Shown one piece after another: positions 1 to 5,164 of a DNA stretch of 6,060 nt (its first letter is position 1; every line of letters begins with the position of its first letter). Under the pieces are notes generated by a model. That model was not told where the DNA came from. It did no database searches and saw nothing but the letters and a program-made list of their open reading frames with translations. Both the position numbers and the translations under genes were made by a program. The stretch spans positions 1-6,060 of the forward strand of contig WFRL01000014.1 of the NCBI GenBank assembly GCA_015486555.1. The letters are read 5' to 3'. The DNA is from Candidatus Microgenomates bacterium (GTDB lineage Bacteria > Patescibacteriota > Microgenomatia > JAADGY01).

Positions 1-2
1 AT

Positions 3-48
3 TATGATCTAACAAGGACACTTTGGGAGACAAAAAATATGATCTAAC
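3..48. repeat. 11-bp direct repeat pair upstream of first promoter
   Basis: The sequence TATGATCTAAC occurs perfectly at 3-13 and again at 38-48, 35 bp apart start to start. The second copy ends 17 bp before the -10 element at 66-71, so it covers the place where a -35 box would lie. It could be a protein-binding site, a remnant of an upstream repeat, or chance. Nothing else in 1-60 looks coding; the window edge cuts off the upstream context. Confidence 0.4.
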
Positions 49-62
49 GCGAGTAAAAATCA

Positions 63-71
63 TGTTATAAT
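63..71 (+). promoter_or_regulatory. Extended -10 promoter for the 80-493 gene
   Basis: TGTTATAAT at 63-71 is a perfect extended -10 element: TG, one base, then TATAAT at 66-71. The hexamer 17 bp upstream (43-48, TCTAAC) is a poor -35, which extended -10 promoters tolerate. A start 6-8 bases after the -10 falls at 77-79, immediately before the ATG at 80, leaving no room for a ribosome binding site. The sequence therefore predicts a leaderless mRNA. Confidence 0.7.
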
Positions 72-79
72 ACTAACAA

Positions 80-493
80 ATGCCTAGCGAAACACTACAA
101 AAAGGGATATCTTTACAAGGAAAGGAACTCTTGCAAACAGGTATCCTCTCTCCAAAAACTGCAGCATTTTTAAGAGTATTAGCAGGTAGGCTTAAAGATT
201 CTCCTCGAAGTGTAGTTAACACCACTGGACTAACAGACATGGGTGTTGAGCATTACACCATGTTATTCCAAAAAAAATTAGGACCTATCCTAGAAAGAGT
301 TAGACAAGATCCTACTATTCAACAAAGATTTCAAGAATGGTGGAATACTCTTCCTACAGGGGATACCGAAGGAACTACTTTTATTAAAATTGACGAAAAG
401 GGGATAGAGGAAATACTAAAATTCTTCAATGCAAATGGGTCTGAGCTAGTGAGAGGAGAACTTCAGTTTTTAATAACTCGAGTCTTTGTTTGA
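80..493 (+). CDS. Hypothetical protein, 137 aa, probably leaderless
   Basis: I do not recognise this protein. It runs from ATG 80 to a tandem in-frame TGA-TAA (491-496). It has no signal peptide, no clear membrane segment and no metal-binding Cys or His cluster. It looks soluble: a Lys/Arg-rich helical N-terminal half (about residues 1-75), an aromatic stretch with the pair WW near residues 87-88, a Gly/Thr-rich turn around 92-99, and an amphipathic C-terminal part ending in hydrophobic residues (ITRVFV). The start is chosen because it coincides with the predicted transcription start of the promoter at 63-71; there is no Shine-Dalgarno sequence. It stands apart from the following operon, which has its own promoter at 510. 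That the frame is a real gene rests on the strong promoter placement and its uninterrupted length. Confidence 0.7.
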   Translation: MPSETLQKGISLQGKELLQTGILSPKTAAFLRVLAGRLKDSPRSVVNTTGLTDMGVEHYTMLFQKKLGPILERVRQDPTIQQRFQEWWNTLPTGDTEGTTFIKIDEKGIEEILKFFNANGSELVRGELQFLITRVFV

Positions 494-509
494 TAAAGTT
501 GTTATTTTA

Positions 510-538
510 TTGACAAGAAAGATTTCTGGGGATAATAT
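510..538 (+). promoter_or_regulatory. Sigma-70-type promoter of the leader-peptide/tyrS operon
   Basis: A perfect TTGACA -35 box lies at 510-515. Two overlapping -10 readings exist: TAATAT at 533-538 (spacer 17, 4 of 6 consensus bases) and GATAAT at 531-536 (spacer 15, 5 of 6). Either puts the transcription start near 543-545, at or just before the ATG of the leader peptide (545). The promoter lies 17 bp after the stop of the previous gene, so the tyrS operon is probably transcribed independently of it. Confidence 0.75.
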
Positions 539-544
539 AGCATT

Positions 545-616
545 ATGTTATTAAGCCTATCTCACACTAACACTTATTATTACATTAACCATTGGGGAAG
601 TGGGGTGGGTAAGTAG
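545..616 (+). CDS. Tyr-rich leader peptide (23 aa) of a transcription attenuator
   Basis: A 23-codon frame runs from ATG 545 to TAG 614-616 and includes ...HTNTYYYINHWG.... Three consecutive Tyr codons, TAT TAT TAC, occupy 575-583; no other amino acid occurs three times in a row. The ATG coincides with the predicted transcription start, so translation would begin on a leaderless end without a Shine-Dalgarno sequence. The last codons (WGSGVGK) are encoded by a G-rich stretch (600-609) that also acts as an RNA pairing strand. Downstream come an intrinsic terminator and then tyrS. This is the arrangement of leader peptides such as those of trp, his and pheST: the peptide itself has no function, and ribosome position on the Tyr codons reports charged tRNA-Tyr. 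The function is inferred, but codon content, position and downstream gene agree. Confidence 0.85.
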   Translation: MLLSLSHTNTYYYINHWGSGVGK

Positions 617-670
617 TATATTTACTCCCAAAAATTTAAAAAACCAAACCCCACCTTCTCGGTGGGGTTT
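555..670 (+). promoter_or_regulatory. Ribosome-mediated tyrosine attenuator (mutually exclusive helices 1:2, 2:3, 3:4)
   Basis: Hand pairing gives a trp-type set. Helix 1:2 pairs 556-565 (CCTATCTCAC) with 600-609 (GTGGGGTGGG): ten continuous pairs, three of them G-U, with the Tyr codons in the loop. Helix 2:3 pairs 600-606 (GTGGGGT) with 648-654 (ACCCCAC): seven Watson-Crick pairs. Helix 3:4 is the terminator, 646-655 with 661-670. A ribosome stalled on 575-583 should cover strand 1 or block 1:2 but leave 600-606 free, so 2:3 forms and transcription continues. With ample Tyr-tRNA the ribosome reaches TAG 614 and covers 600-609, so the terminator forms. Without translation, 1:2 sequesters strand 2 and termination is again favoured. 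A small local helix (606-609 and 612-615 with 623-630) could stack on 2:3. Pairing is seen in sequence; energies were not computed. Confidence 0.8.
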
Positions 671-676
671 TTTATT
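646..676 (+). terminator. Intrinsic terminator of the tyrosine attenuator
   Basis: AAACCCCACC (646-655) pairs perfectly over 10 bp with GGTGGGGTTT (661-670) around the five-base loop TTCTC. The T-run covers 668-673, followed by ATT. This is a strong Rho-independent terminator, yet it lies between the operon promoter and the ATG at 690, only 14 bases before it. It therefore makes sense only as a conditional terminator, not as the end of the previous gene's transcript. Confidence 0.9.
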
Positions 677-689
677 AAGGAGCTGTTTT

Positions 690-1220
690 ATGAAAAAAAT
701 ACAAATAGGTGTCATGGGTTCCATGGCGGACACAAAACTAAAACAAACCTCTATTTCTCTAGCCAAAGAGTTAGGTAGTGAAATAGCTAAGAAAGGAGCA
801 TTATTAGTATTTGGCTACGAGGGGGATTTCAACTCTTTACCAGAAATAGCTGCTTTAGCAGCTGAAAAAGAGGGTGGACAAACTCTAGCTTTTCTCTGGG
901 GAGATAACAAAAAGATAGCTAAAGATTTATCTTCCATTAGAATAAGAACAGGACAGATTCGGGGAGGAGGGAGAGAACTCCCTTTAGTCCTAAGTTGTGA
1001 TGTTTTAATCTGCATCGGCGGCGGATCAGGAACACTAACTGAAATAGCCATAGCCTACCAAGCGAATATTCCTATTGTGGTCTTAGCAAATTCAGGAGGT
1101 TGGAGTCAAAAACTAGCTGGTAAATTCTTAGACGCCCGAAAAAGAGTAAAAATCACAGCGGCTAGAAGCGCAAAAGAGGCTGTCAATATAGCTATCAAAT
1201 TAGCAAGTTCTGTTCTATAA
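690..1220 (+). CDS. LOG/SLOG-superfamily (TIGR00725-like) nucleotide-binding protein
   Basis: A 176-residue Rossmann-like protein of the LOG/SLOG group. It starts with a first strand and glycine turn, IGVMGSM (residues 6-12), and carries the diagnostic GGGSGTLTE at 110-118, following the strand CDVLICI. LOG enzymes have PGGxGTxxE here and cleave cytokinin-type nucleoside monophosphates; this protein has Gly where they have Pro, closer to the TIGR00725 branch, whose ligand is not established. An RGGGRELP stretch at 91-98 may contact phosphate. No signal peptide is seen, so it should be cytosolic. ATG 690 is chosen because AAGGAG at 677-682 lies seven bases upstream; the in-frame GTG at 600 lies inside the attenuator. 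It is the first full gene after the Tyr attenuator and ends six bases before tyrS, so it should be co-regulated with tyrS. Family assignment is firm; substrate is unknown. Confidence 0.85.
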   Translation: MKKIQIGVMGSMADTKLKQTSISLAKELGSEIAKKGALLVFGYEGDFNSLPEIAALAAEKEGGQTLAFLWGDNKKIAKDLSSIRIRTGQIRGGGRELPLVLSCDVLICIGGGSGTLTEIAIAYQANIPIVVLANSGGWSQKLAGKFLDARKRVKITAARSAKEAVNIAIKLASSVL

Positions 1221-1221
1221 T
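1216..1221 (+). promoter_or_regulatory. Possible internal -10 element for tyrS
   Basis: A perfect TATAAT overlaps the stop codon of the preceding gene and ends five bases before the tyrS ATG. A transcript from it would begin at about 1227-1229, giving a leaderless tyrS message that escapes the attenuator. No convincing -35 box or extended TG is present, and the sequence is AT-rich, so it may be chance. Confidence 0.3.
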
Positions 1222-1226
1222 AACTT

Positions 1227-2441
1227 ATGACTGTTATAACTGATGAAAAATTGGTTGACCAAGTTTTGGATCGAGGGGTAGTAGAGATCTTACCCTCTAA
1301 AAAGGAGTTTAAAAAACTTCTCCTCTCGGGGAAAAAAATTAGACTTTATCTAGGTGTCGATCCAACTGGTTTCGAACTTCATCTAGGTCATTCACTAGCC
1401 TTACGTAAACTTCAACAGTTTGCCGACCTTGGTCATGAAGTTATCCTTCTTTTAGGCACCTTTACCGGAATGATCGGTGATCCCACCGGCAAGGACCAAA
1501 CTCGAACACCCTTGACTTTCGAGCAGATTCAAAAAAATATGGCTGATTACCAACATCAAGCTAGTACAATTCTTGACTTCTCACGAGTCAAAATTAAGTA
1601 CAACCATACCTGGCTGGCTAAACTTACCTTCGAAGAGATCATCAAGCTAGCCGGTAATTTTACCGTCCAACAGATGATTGAGCGGGATATGTTTCAGCGA
1701 CGATTGAAAGAAAATAAGCCCATTCATCTTCACGAGTTCTTTTACCCCTTAATGCAGGGCTACGACTCAGTTGCTATGGATGTTGATCTGGAAATTGGCG
1801 GCACTGATCAGACTTTCAATATGTTGGCTGGGCGGACCTTAATGAAAAAAATAAGGAATAAAGATAAGTTTGTTTTAACTATTCCTCTTTTGTTAGGTTT
1901 AGACGGCCGCAAAATGAGTAAAACTTACAATAACTACATCTCTTTAACAGACAACCCTCAAGATGTTTATGGTAAAACCATGCGCCTTCAAGACGAACTT
2001 ATCATCGACTGGTTTAAACTTCTTACTGATTTACCAATGGAAGAGATAGATGAGATGGAAAAGAAGATTAAAAAAGGCCAGCTTAATCCAATGGAGGCAA
2101 AAAAACGTTTAGCTTTTATTTTAACCAGTTGGCTGCACAATGAAAAGGAGGCTCGAGAGGCTCAGCTTTACTTCGAGGATGTTTACCAAAAGAAACAACT
2201 CCCCCAAACTATTAAGGAAGTTACTTTTAAAAAGGGTAAATATCCTCTTTTAGCTCTTTTAAAACAACTACCAACCTCCCTTTCTAGTCGAAAGTTAAAA
2301 CAATTAATCCTCCAAGGAGGGGTAAAACTTAACCAAAAAGTCGTTAATAATCCAACCAAAACAATAGAACTAAAAAAAGGAGAAAAAATTACTGTACAAA
2401 TAGGCAAACATTTATTTTTAAATTTAAAGGGAACCAAATGA
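1227..2441 (+). CDS. tyrS: Tyrosyl-tRNA synthetase
   Basis: Charges tRNA-Tyr with tyrosine using ATP, in the cytosol as a class Ic dimer. The 404 residues are a usual length. The HIGH signature is HLGH at 52-55 within DPTGFELHLGHS; the KMSKS signature is KMSKT at 229-233. Tyrosine-pocket residues typical of the family are visible: Y173, Q177 and D180 in YPLMQGYDS and Q195 in GGTDQ. A C-terminal S4 RNA-binding domain spans about 345-402 (SSRKLKQLILQGGVKLNQ). The DPTxxxxHLGH form resembles the TyrZ-like bacterial branch. ATG 1227 follows the LOG-like gene by six bases; no Shine-Dalgarno sequence is seen, so it relies on coupling to the upstream gene or on a leaderless transcript from 1216-1221. 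Expression is probably controlled by the attenuator at 545-676, whose leader encodes Tyr-Tyr-Tyr. The stop overlaps the next ORF as ATGA. Confidence 0.97.
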   Translation: MTVITDEKLVDQVLDRGVVEILPSKKEFKKLLLSGKKIRLYLGVDPTGFELHLGHSLALRKLQQFADLGHEVILLLGTFTGMIGDPTGKDQTRTPLTFEQIQKNMADYQHQASTILDFSRVKIKYNHTWLAKLTFEEIIKLAGNFTVQQMIERDMFQRRLKENKPIHLHEFFYPLMQGYDSVAMDVDLEIGGTDQTFNMLAGRTLMKKIRNKDKFVLTIPLLLGLDGRKMSKTYNNYISLTDNPQDVYGKTMRLQDELIIDWFKLLTDLPMEEIDEMEKKIKKGQLNPMEAKKRLAFILTSWLHNEKEAREAQLYFEDVYQKKQLPQTIKEVTFKKGKYPLLALLKQLPTSLSSRKLKQLILQGGVKLNQKVVNNPTKTIELKKGEKITVQIGKHLFLNLKGTK

Positions 2442-2551
2442 AGATTAAACGGAAAAAGGTAGTACGAATTATTACTATTGCTATCACCATCTTAATGGCG
2501 CTTTCTTTAATTATTGGCTCAATCATTCCTTTTCTAAATGCCTTCCACTAA
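2438..2551 (+). CDS. Small single-pass membrane protein, 37 aa
   Basis: A 37-codon frame starts at ATG 2438, overlapping the tyrS stop as ATGA, and ends at TAA 2549-2551, 14 bases inside recG. AAAGG at 2426-2430 gives a plausible Shine-Dalgarno sequence. The peptide has a basic N-terminus (MKIKRKKVVR) followed by about 24 hydrophobic residues from residue 11 to 34, so it should be a signal-anchor or single transmembrane helix with the N-terminus inside. No cleavage site or Cys is obvious. Overlap with both neighbours in the tight chain argues for a real, translationally coupled gene, and its translation may deliver ribosomes to recG, which has no clear ribosome binding site. Architecture resembles small DUF4044-type membrane proteins, but homology is not claimed. 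Function unknown. Confidence 0.7.
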   Translation: MKIKRKKVVRIITIAITILMALSLIIGSIIPFLNAFH

Positions 2552-4583
2552 GCAGCTGCCTTTACATCTGGAAACCAAATTAGAGGATCTTTATTTAGTT
2601 GGCCCAACTTTGGTTAAGAGGTTCAAAAAACTAGGTATCTCCACCCTCAAAGAGCTCCTATATCTTCTCCCAAATCGTTTTGAGGATCGTCGTCCATTAC
2701 AAACACCTCTTAATCAACTTCCTCTCCCTGTCAAAATTACCCTCAAGGGAACAATAAAGAAAAGCAAAAGCCGCTTCAGTCTCCACGGTTTACCTATTCA
2801 AATCTTTTCTCTCTCTTATCAGAACCAGCCAGTTCAGGTTATCTTTTACAATCAACCTTACTTGCTAAAAACTTTAAAACCCGGGCTTCAAGTGGCCTTT
2901 TGGGGAGAACTTCAACTAGAATACCCTGGCTATCGTTTAGAGGCCGCCGGTTATGAAATCATCACTTCTAAGCATCCTATCCACAGCTTAGATATTATTC
3001 CTATTTACCCTGAGACAAAAGGCCTGACTAACAAAATGATCCGCCGCATTTTAATTTTTTACCTCCAAAAGGCCAGTTTCCTTTTTAAAGAATACCTGCC
3101 TAACTTTATCCTGACCCAAGAGGGTTACCCTCCCTTACCTCGAGCCTTGTTACAGCTTCATCAACCCCACTCAATTCAAGAAGGAGAAAAAACCAAAGAA
3201 CGTTTCCTCTTTGAAGAAGTTCTAGCCTACCAAATCGGCAGCCAACTAAAACGTAAAGAGTGGCAGGAAAAAACCAGCCTCTTTCAAAGTTCGATTACTC
3301 CTCAACAGGTTATTCCGATCATTGAAAAAACGAGCCAGCTCAAACTTTCACCTTCTCAAAAGGAGGTTCTCTCTCAAATCCTCCTCGACCTAAAACAGAA
3401 AAGACCAATGAATCGCCTTCTCTTGGGTGATGTGGGGTCTGGTAAAACTTTAGTGGCTGCCACCACAGCTTATGCCACTTATTTAAGCGGCTGGCGGACG
3501 GTTTTAATGACCCCCACTGAAGTCTTAGCTAAACAAACAACTGAGAAATTCCGTTCTTACTTGCCTGCTAACCTCAAAGTAGGTTTACACACTCAATCCC
3601 ACAAAGAAAAGAGTGAGGATTGGAACATCTTAATCGGCACTCATGCTCTTCTCTGGCAAAAAAGCCTCAAAAATATCGGTTTGGTAGTAGTTGATGAACA
3701 ACATCGTTTTGGTGTCCGCCAGCGAAGCAAACTAACCCAAACTAACCCTTCTCCTCACATCTTGACGATGACGGCCACCCCCATCCCTCGAAGTTTAGCC
3801 CTTACTCTTTTTGGCCACCTCGATCTAAGTTACCTCGAACCTCTTCCTAACAAGGAAAAACAAACTAAAACCTACCTTCTAAAACCCTATCAAGTTAATC
3901 AAGCCTACAATTGGTTAGTGAAGGAGTTAAGCCGCCACCCTGAAAAAAGAGCTTTTATTATCACACCTTTAATCGAAAACTCAGAGAAAGAAACAATGAA
4001 GGACATCAAAGCAGTTACCGCCCTTTACCAGCAATTGGGGAAGAAATATCCTAACTTTCCTCATTTTGGTCTTCTCCACGGCCGGCTTAAAGCTAAGGAG
4101 AAAGAAAAAGTTATCAAGGAGTTCCGAGAAGGCAAAATTAAAGCTCTCATCAGTACTTCAGTTGTCGAGGTGGGTATCGACATTCCCCAAGCCAATATCA
4201 TTATCATTGAAGGAGCAGAACGCTTTGGTTTAGCTCAGCTTCATCAGTTACGGGGTAGGGTAGGCCGATTAGGCCAACAATCCTACTGTTTTCTCATCCC
4301 TACTAAACTAACCACTCAAAGTATTAAACGCCTTCATCTGCTAACTAAGATAACCTCCGGTCACCAGCTAGCTGAGTATGATCTTAAGCTCCGTGGACCA
4401 GGACAGATCTTTGGTTTAGCTCAACATGGCTTCCCAAATGAGCTTTTACCTTTCTTAACCAATCCGCTTCTCCTCAGCAAGGCTCAAAAATATAGTCAAG
4501 AAATAGCTTCTCACCTCGACCGTTATCCCCGCTTGCAAGAATCTTATCTTCAGGGTAAAATTAAGGACATAATACTAAATTAG
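2538..4583 (+). CDS. recG: ATP-dependent DNA helicase RecG
   Basis: Remodels stalled replication forks and Holliday-type junctions by fork regression; monomeric, cytosolic superfamily 2 translocase. At 681 residues it is full length (about 690 in E. coli). The N-terminal wedge/OB region spans about 1-200, including VGPTLVKRFKKLGI near 21-34 and the OB fold near 65-140. Helicase motifs follow in order: Walker A GDVGSGKT 297-304, Walker B DEQH 386-389, motif III TATPIPR 412-418, motif IV region HGRLK 514-518, motif V STSVVEVGIDIP 539-550, motif VI QLRGRVGR 570-577. The RecG-specific C-terminal motif is DLKLRGPGQIFG at 615-626. ATG 2538 lies inside the end of the small membrane ORF and lacks a Shine-Dalgarno sequence, suggesting translational coupling. 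No key residue appears to be missing. Confidence 0.97.
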   Translation: MPSTKQLPLHLETKLEDLYLVGPTLVKRFKKLGISTLKELLYLLPNRFEDRRPLQTPLNQLPLPVKITLKGTIKKSKSRFSLHGLPIQIFSLSYQNQPVQVIFYNQPYLLKTLKPGLQVAFWGELQLEYPGYRLEAAGYEIITSKHPIHSLDIIPIYPETKGLTNKMIRRILIFYLQKASFLFKEYLPNFILTQEGYPPLPRALLQLHQPHSIQEGEKTKERFLFEEVLAYQIGSQLKRKEWQEKTSLFQSSITPQQVIPIIEKTSQLKLSPSQKEVLSQILLDLKQKRPMNRLLLGDVGSGKTLVAATTAYATYLSGWRTVLMTPTEVLAKQTTEKFRSYLPANLKVGLHTQSHKEKSEDWNILIGTHALLWQKSLKNIGLVVVDEQHRFGVRQRSKLTQTNPSPHILTMTATPIPRSLALTLFGHLDLSYLEPLPNKEKQTKTYLLKPYQVNQAYNWLVKELSRHPEKRAFIITPLIENSEKETMKDIKAVTALYQQLGKKYPNFPHFGLLHGRLKAKEKEKVIKEFREGKIKALISTSVVEVGIDIPQANIIIIEGAERFGLAQLHQLRGRVGRLGQQSYCFLIPTKLTTQSIKRLHLLTKITSGHQLAEYDLKLRGPGQIFGLAQHGFPNELLPFLTNPLLLSKAQKYSQEIASHLDRYPRLQESYLQGKIKDIILN

Positions 4584-4619
4584 CCTACACTCCAAGAAGA
4601 AGTTAGGTAGTAAATAAAT

Positions 4620-4624
4620 GGAGG
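4620..4624 (+). promoter_or_regulatory. Strong Shine-Dalgarno of rpmF
   Basis: GGAGG lies seven bases before the ATG at 4632. It is the strongest ribosome binding site in the window, as expected for a ribosomal protein, and fixes the rpmF start. The 48-bp gap after recG shows no clear terminator or promoter, so rpmF probably shares the upstream transcript or uses a promoter I cannot identify. Confidence 0.8.
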
Positions 4625-4631
4625 ACCAAAA

Positions 4632-4784
4632 ATGCCACCAGTTCCAAAGAGACGACACTCAACCGGTCGCAAGGGGAAAAGACGAGCGGCTTTAAAGATA
4701 AAAACCTTACCCAAGACTGTCCGTTGCCCTTACTGCGGTGCCTTAAAACCCAGTCATCAGGCTTGCCCAGTTTGTGGCCGTTAG
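4632..4784 (+). CDS. rpmF: Ribosomal protein bL32
   Basis: A 50-residue structural protein of the large ribosomal subunit. It begins PPVPKRRHSTGRKGKRRA, the typical L32 N-terminus (usual pattern VPKRRxSxxRxxxRR), and ends in a four-cysteine zinc ribbon: CPYC at residues 32-35 and CPVC at 45-48. It is shorter than the usual 55-65 residues, ending two residues after the last Cys, in keeping with a reduced genome. The start is fixed by GGAGG seven bases upstream. It lies 48 bp after recG and eight bases before nusB. The intact Cys set suggests zinc binding, unlike the Cys-free L32 paralogues some bacteria use under zinc limitation. Confidence 0.95.
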   Translation: MPPVPKRRHSTGRKGKRRAALKIKTLPKTVRCPYCGALKPSHQACPVCGR

Positions 4785-4792
4785 GCTAAGAA

Positions 4793-5164
4793 ATGGCAAC
4801 CCAAATCAATCGAAAACATCTTTGGCGAATTCGGACGTTCAAAATGCTGTATCAACTCCTCTTTAAAAATGAAAACGAAAAGGTTTTAAAGGAAAAAACC
4901 AAAAATATCCAAGCTAAACTACCAGTTATTGACAAGATAATTACTAAGTATGCTCCTGAGTGGCCATTAGAGAAGATAAATAAAGTTGATCTAGCTATCC
5001 TCCGTCTGGCTATCTATGAGTTGCTAACTAAGAATGCTCCCTATAAAGTTATCATTAATGAGGCTGTTGAGATAGCTAAAACCTACGGCAGCCAAAACTC
5101 ATCCTCTTTTATAAATGGTGTCTTGGGTAAAATAGTTGAAAAGGAAAAATGGCTCATCAACTAA
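4793..5164 (+). CDS. nusB: Transcription antitermination factor NusB
   Basis: An all-helical RNA-binding protein that pairs with NusE (S10) on boxA RNA to form the rRNA antitermination complex. The 123 residues are a little shorter than the usual 130-140. The hallmark C-terminal half is clear: INKVDLAILRLAIYEL at 62-77, then P83, VIINEAVEIAKTYG at 86-99, and SSFINGVLGKI at 104-114. The basic N-terminal helix with LYQ (residues 19-21) matches the RNA-binding start of the family. ATG 4793 is eight bases after rpmF; the upstream TAAG is at best a weak ribosome binding site, so coupling to rpmF is likely. The 3' end overlaps rnc by 16 bases. Together with rnc it places two rRNA synthesis and processing factors next to a ribosomal protein. 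Confidence 0.95.
   Translation: MATQINRKHLWRIRTFKMLYQLLFKNENEKVLKEKTKNIQAKLPVIDKIITKYAPEWPLEKINKVDLAILRLAIYELLTKNAPYKVIINEAVEIAKTYGSQNSSSFINGVLGKIVEKEKWLIN

Noticed and set aside
491..496. TGA recoded as glycine (as in Gracilibacteria or Absconditabacteria)
   Set aside because: TGA ends the first gene (backed by TAA) and tyrS after a normal-length S4 domain, and none of the genes uses TGA internally.
563..595. Attenuator sensing His, Thr or Trp instead of Tyr
   Set aside because: The leader has isolated His, Thr and one Trp codons, but only Tyr codons are consecutive, and tyrS is downstream.
545..676. T-box riboswitch controlling tyrS
   Set aside because: The region is short for a T-box, and GGGTGGGTAAG lacks the conserved ACCGCG continuation of the T-box sequence; a small ORF with a Tyr run explains the leader better.
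600..689. GTG 600 as the start of the LOG-like gene, giving a 30-residue N-terminal extension
   Set aside because: This stretch is the attenuator and terminator hairpin in another frame; ATG 690 has AAGGAG seven bases upstream and begins directly with the expected Rossmann strand.
557..1051. Minus-strand frames at 557-766 and 815-1051
   Set aside because: They are antisense to the attenuator and the LOG-like gene, lack ribosome binding sites and show no recognisable domain.
2183..2437. Minus-strand frame inside the tyrS S4 region
   Set aside because: Antisense shadow of a clearly coding region; its low-complexity hydrophobic product is expected from reversed Lys-rich codons.
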